A stretch of DNA of 5,127 nt, taken from positions 1 to 5,127 of the forward strand of contig CANONE010000141.1 of the NCBI GenBank assembly GCA_947567585.1, read 5' to 3'. Every line of letters begins with the position of its first letter. The first letter of the stretch is position 1. Positions 5,089 through 5,127 of the stretch are shown here, one piece after another. The stretch comes from an uncultured Clostridia bacterium (lineage in GTDB: Bacteria > Bacillota > Clostridia > Oscillospirales > Acutalibacteraceae). Under the pieces are notes generated by a model. The model searched no databases and was not told the DNA's origin. It was given only the letters and a program-made list of their open reading frames with translations. Both the position numbers and the translations under genes were made by a program.

Positions 5089-5127
5089 ATTTCCAGCTCA
5101 GGGCGGGAGGATAAAGATAACTGGGCT
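5089..5127 (+). other. Right edge: unstarted Shine-Dalgarno-like site
   Basis: GGGAGG at 5105-5110 looks like a ribosome binding site, but no ATG, GTG or TTG follows before the window ends at 5127; only a CTG at 5121 is at a usable distance. It could serve a start just past the edge, although that would be more than 17 nt away, or it could be coding sequence of an interrupted frame. Confidence 0.25.

Noticed and set aside
1..5127. Mobile element, CRISPR array, tRNA, rRNA, toxin-antitoxin or defence cassette
   Set aside because: I saw no transposase or integrase motif, regularly spaced repeats, cloverleaf or rRNA-like sequence, or paired small toxin-antitoxin genes on either strand.

Overview
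The window (about 5.1 kb, moderately GC-rich, strong GGAGG-type ribosome binding sites) looks like chromosomal DNA of an endospore-forming member of the Clostridia, most likely a gut Lachnospiraceae-type organism. The main pointers are a SpoIID/LytB-domain protein, a clostridial-style roughly 455-residue Si-type citrate synthase, and sigma-A-like promoters of Gram-positive type. This placement is inferred from protein character only; no 16S or marker search was possible.

Layout. (1) 1-423, plus strand: the C-terminal 140 residues of a cation diffusion facilitator (CDF) metal exporter, entering from the left edge. (2) 501-1622, minus strand: a SpoIID-like membrane-anchored peptidoglycan lytic transglycosylase, convergent with the CDF gene. 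The 77 bp between them has no clear terminator. It does share two exact 12-mers, in the same order, with the spoIID 3' coding end. (3) 1623-1819: a divergent intergenic region carrying a near-consensus promoter (TTGACT-17-TACAAT) and a perfect Shine-Dalgarno for the next gene. (4) 1820-3187, plus strand: citrate synthase, apparently monocistronic, with all catalytic residues recognisable. (5) 3188-3428: a gene-poor stretch with three copies of a TATATGCAGA motif (two direct, one inverted), two small hairpins, an extended -10 promoter (TTGGAA-17-TGCTATAAT) and a perfect 7+3+7 dyad on the predicted transcription start. (6) 3429-5088, plus strand: an apparent operon of an eight-helix membrane protein of unknown function, a RimJ/RimL-type GNAT acetyltransferase, and a 31-codon single-helix membrane protein too short for ordinary ORF calling.

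How they fit together. The genes do not form one obvious pathway. Citrate synthase supplies citrate for 2-oxoglutarate/glutamate synthesis, SpoIID remodels septal peptidoglycan during engulfment, and the CDF protein exports divalent metal. The last three genes are probably co-transcribed and are the least understood part. I found no mobile element, CRISPR array, tRNA, rRNA or recognisable defence system. I see no strong case for an exciting undescribed system here. The best leads are the regulatory dyad and repeats before the membrane-protein operon and the tiny membrane ORF at its end.
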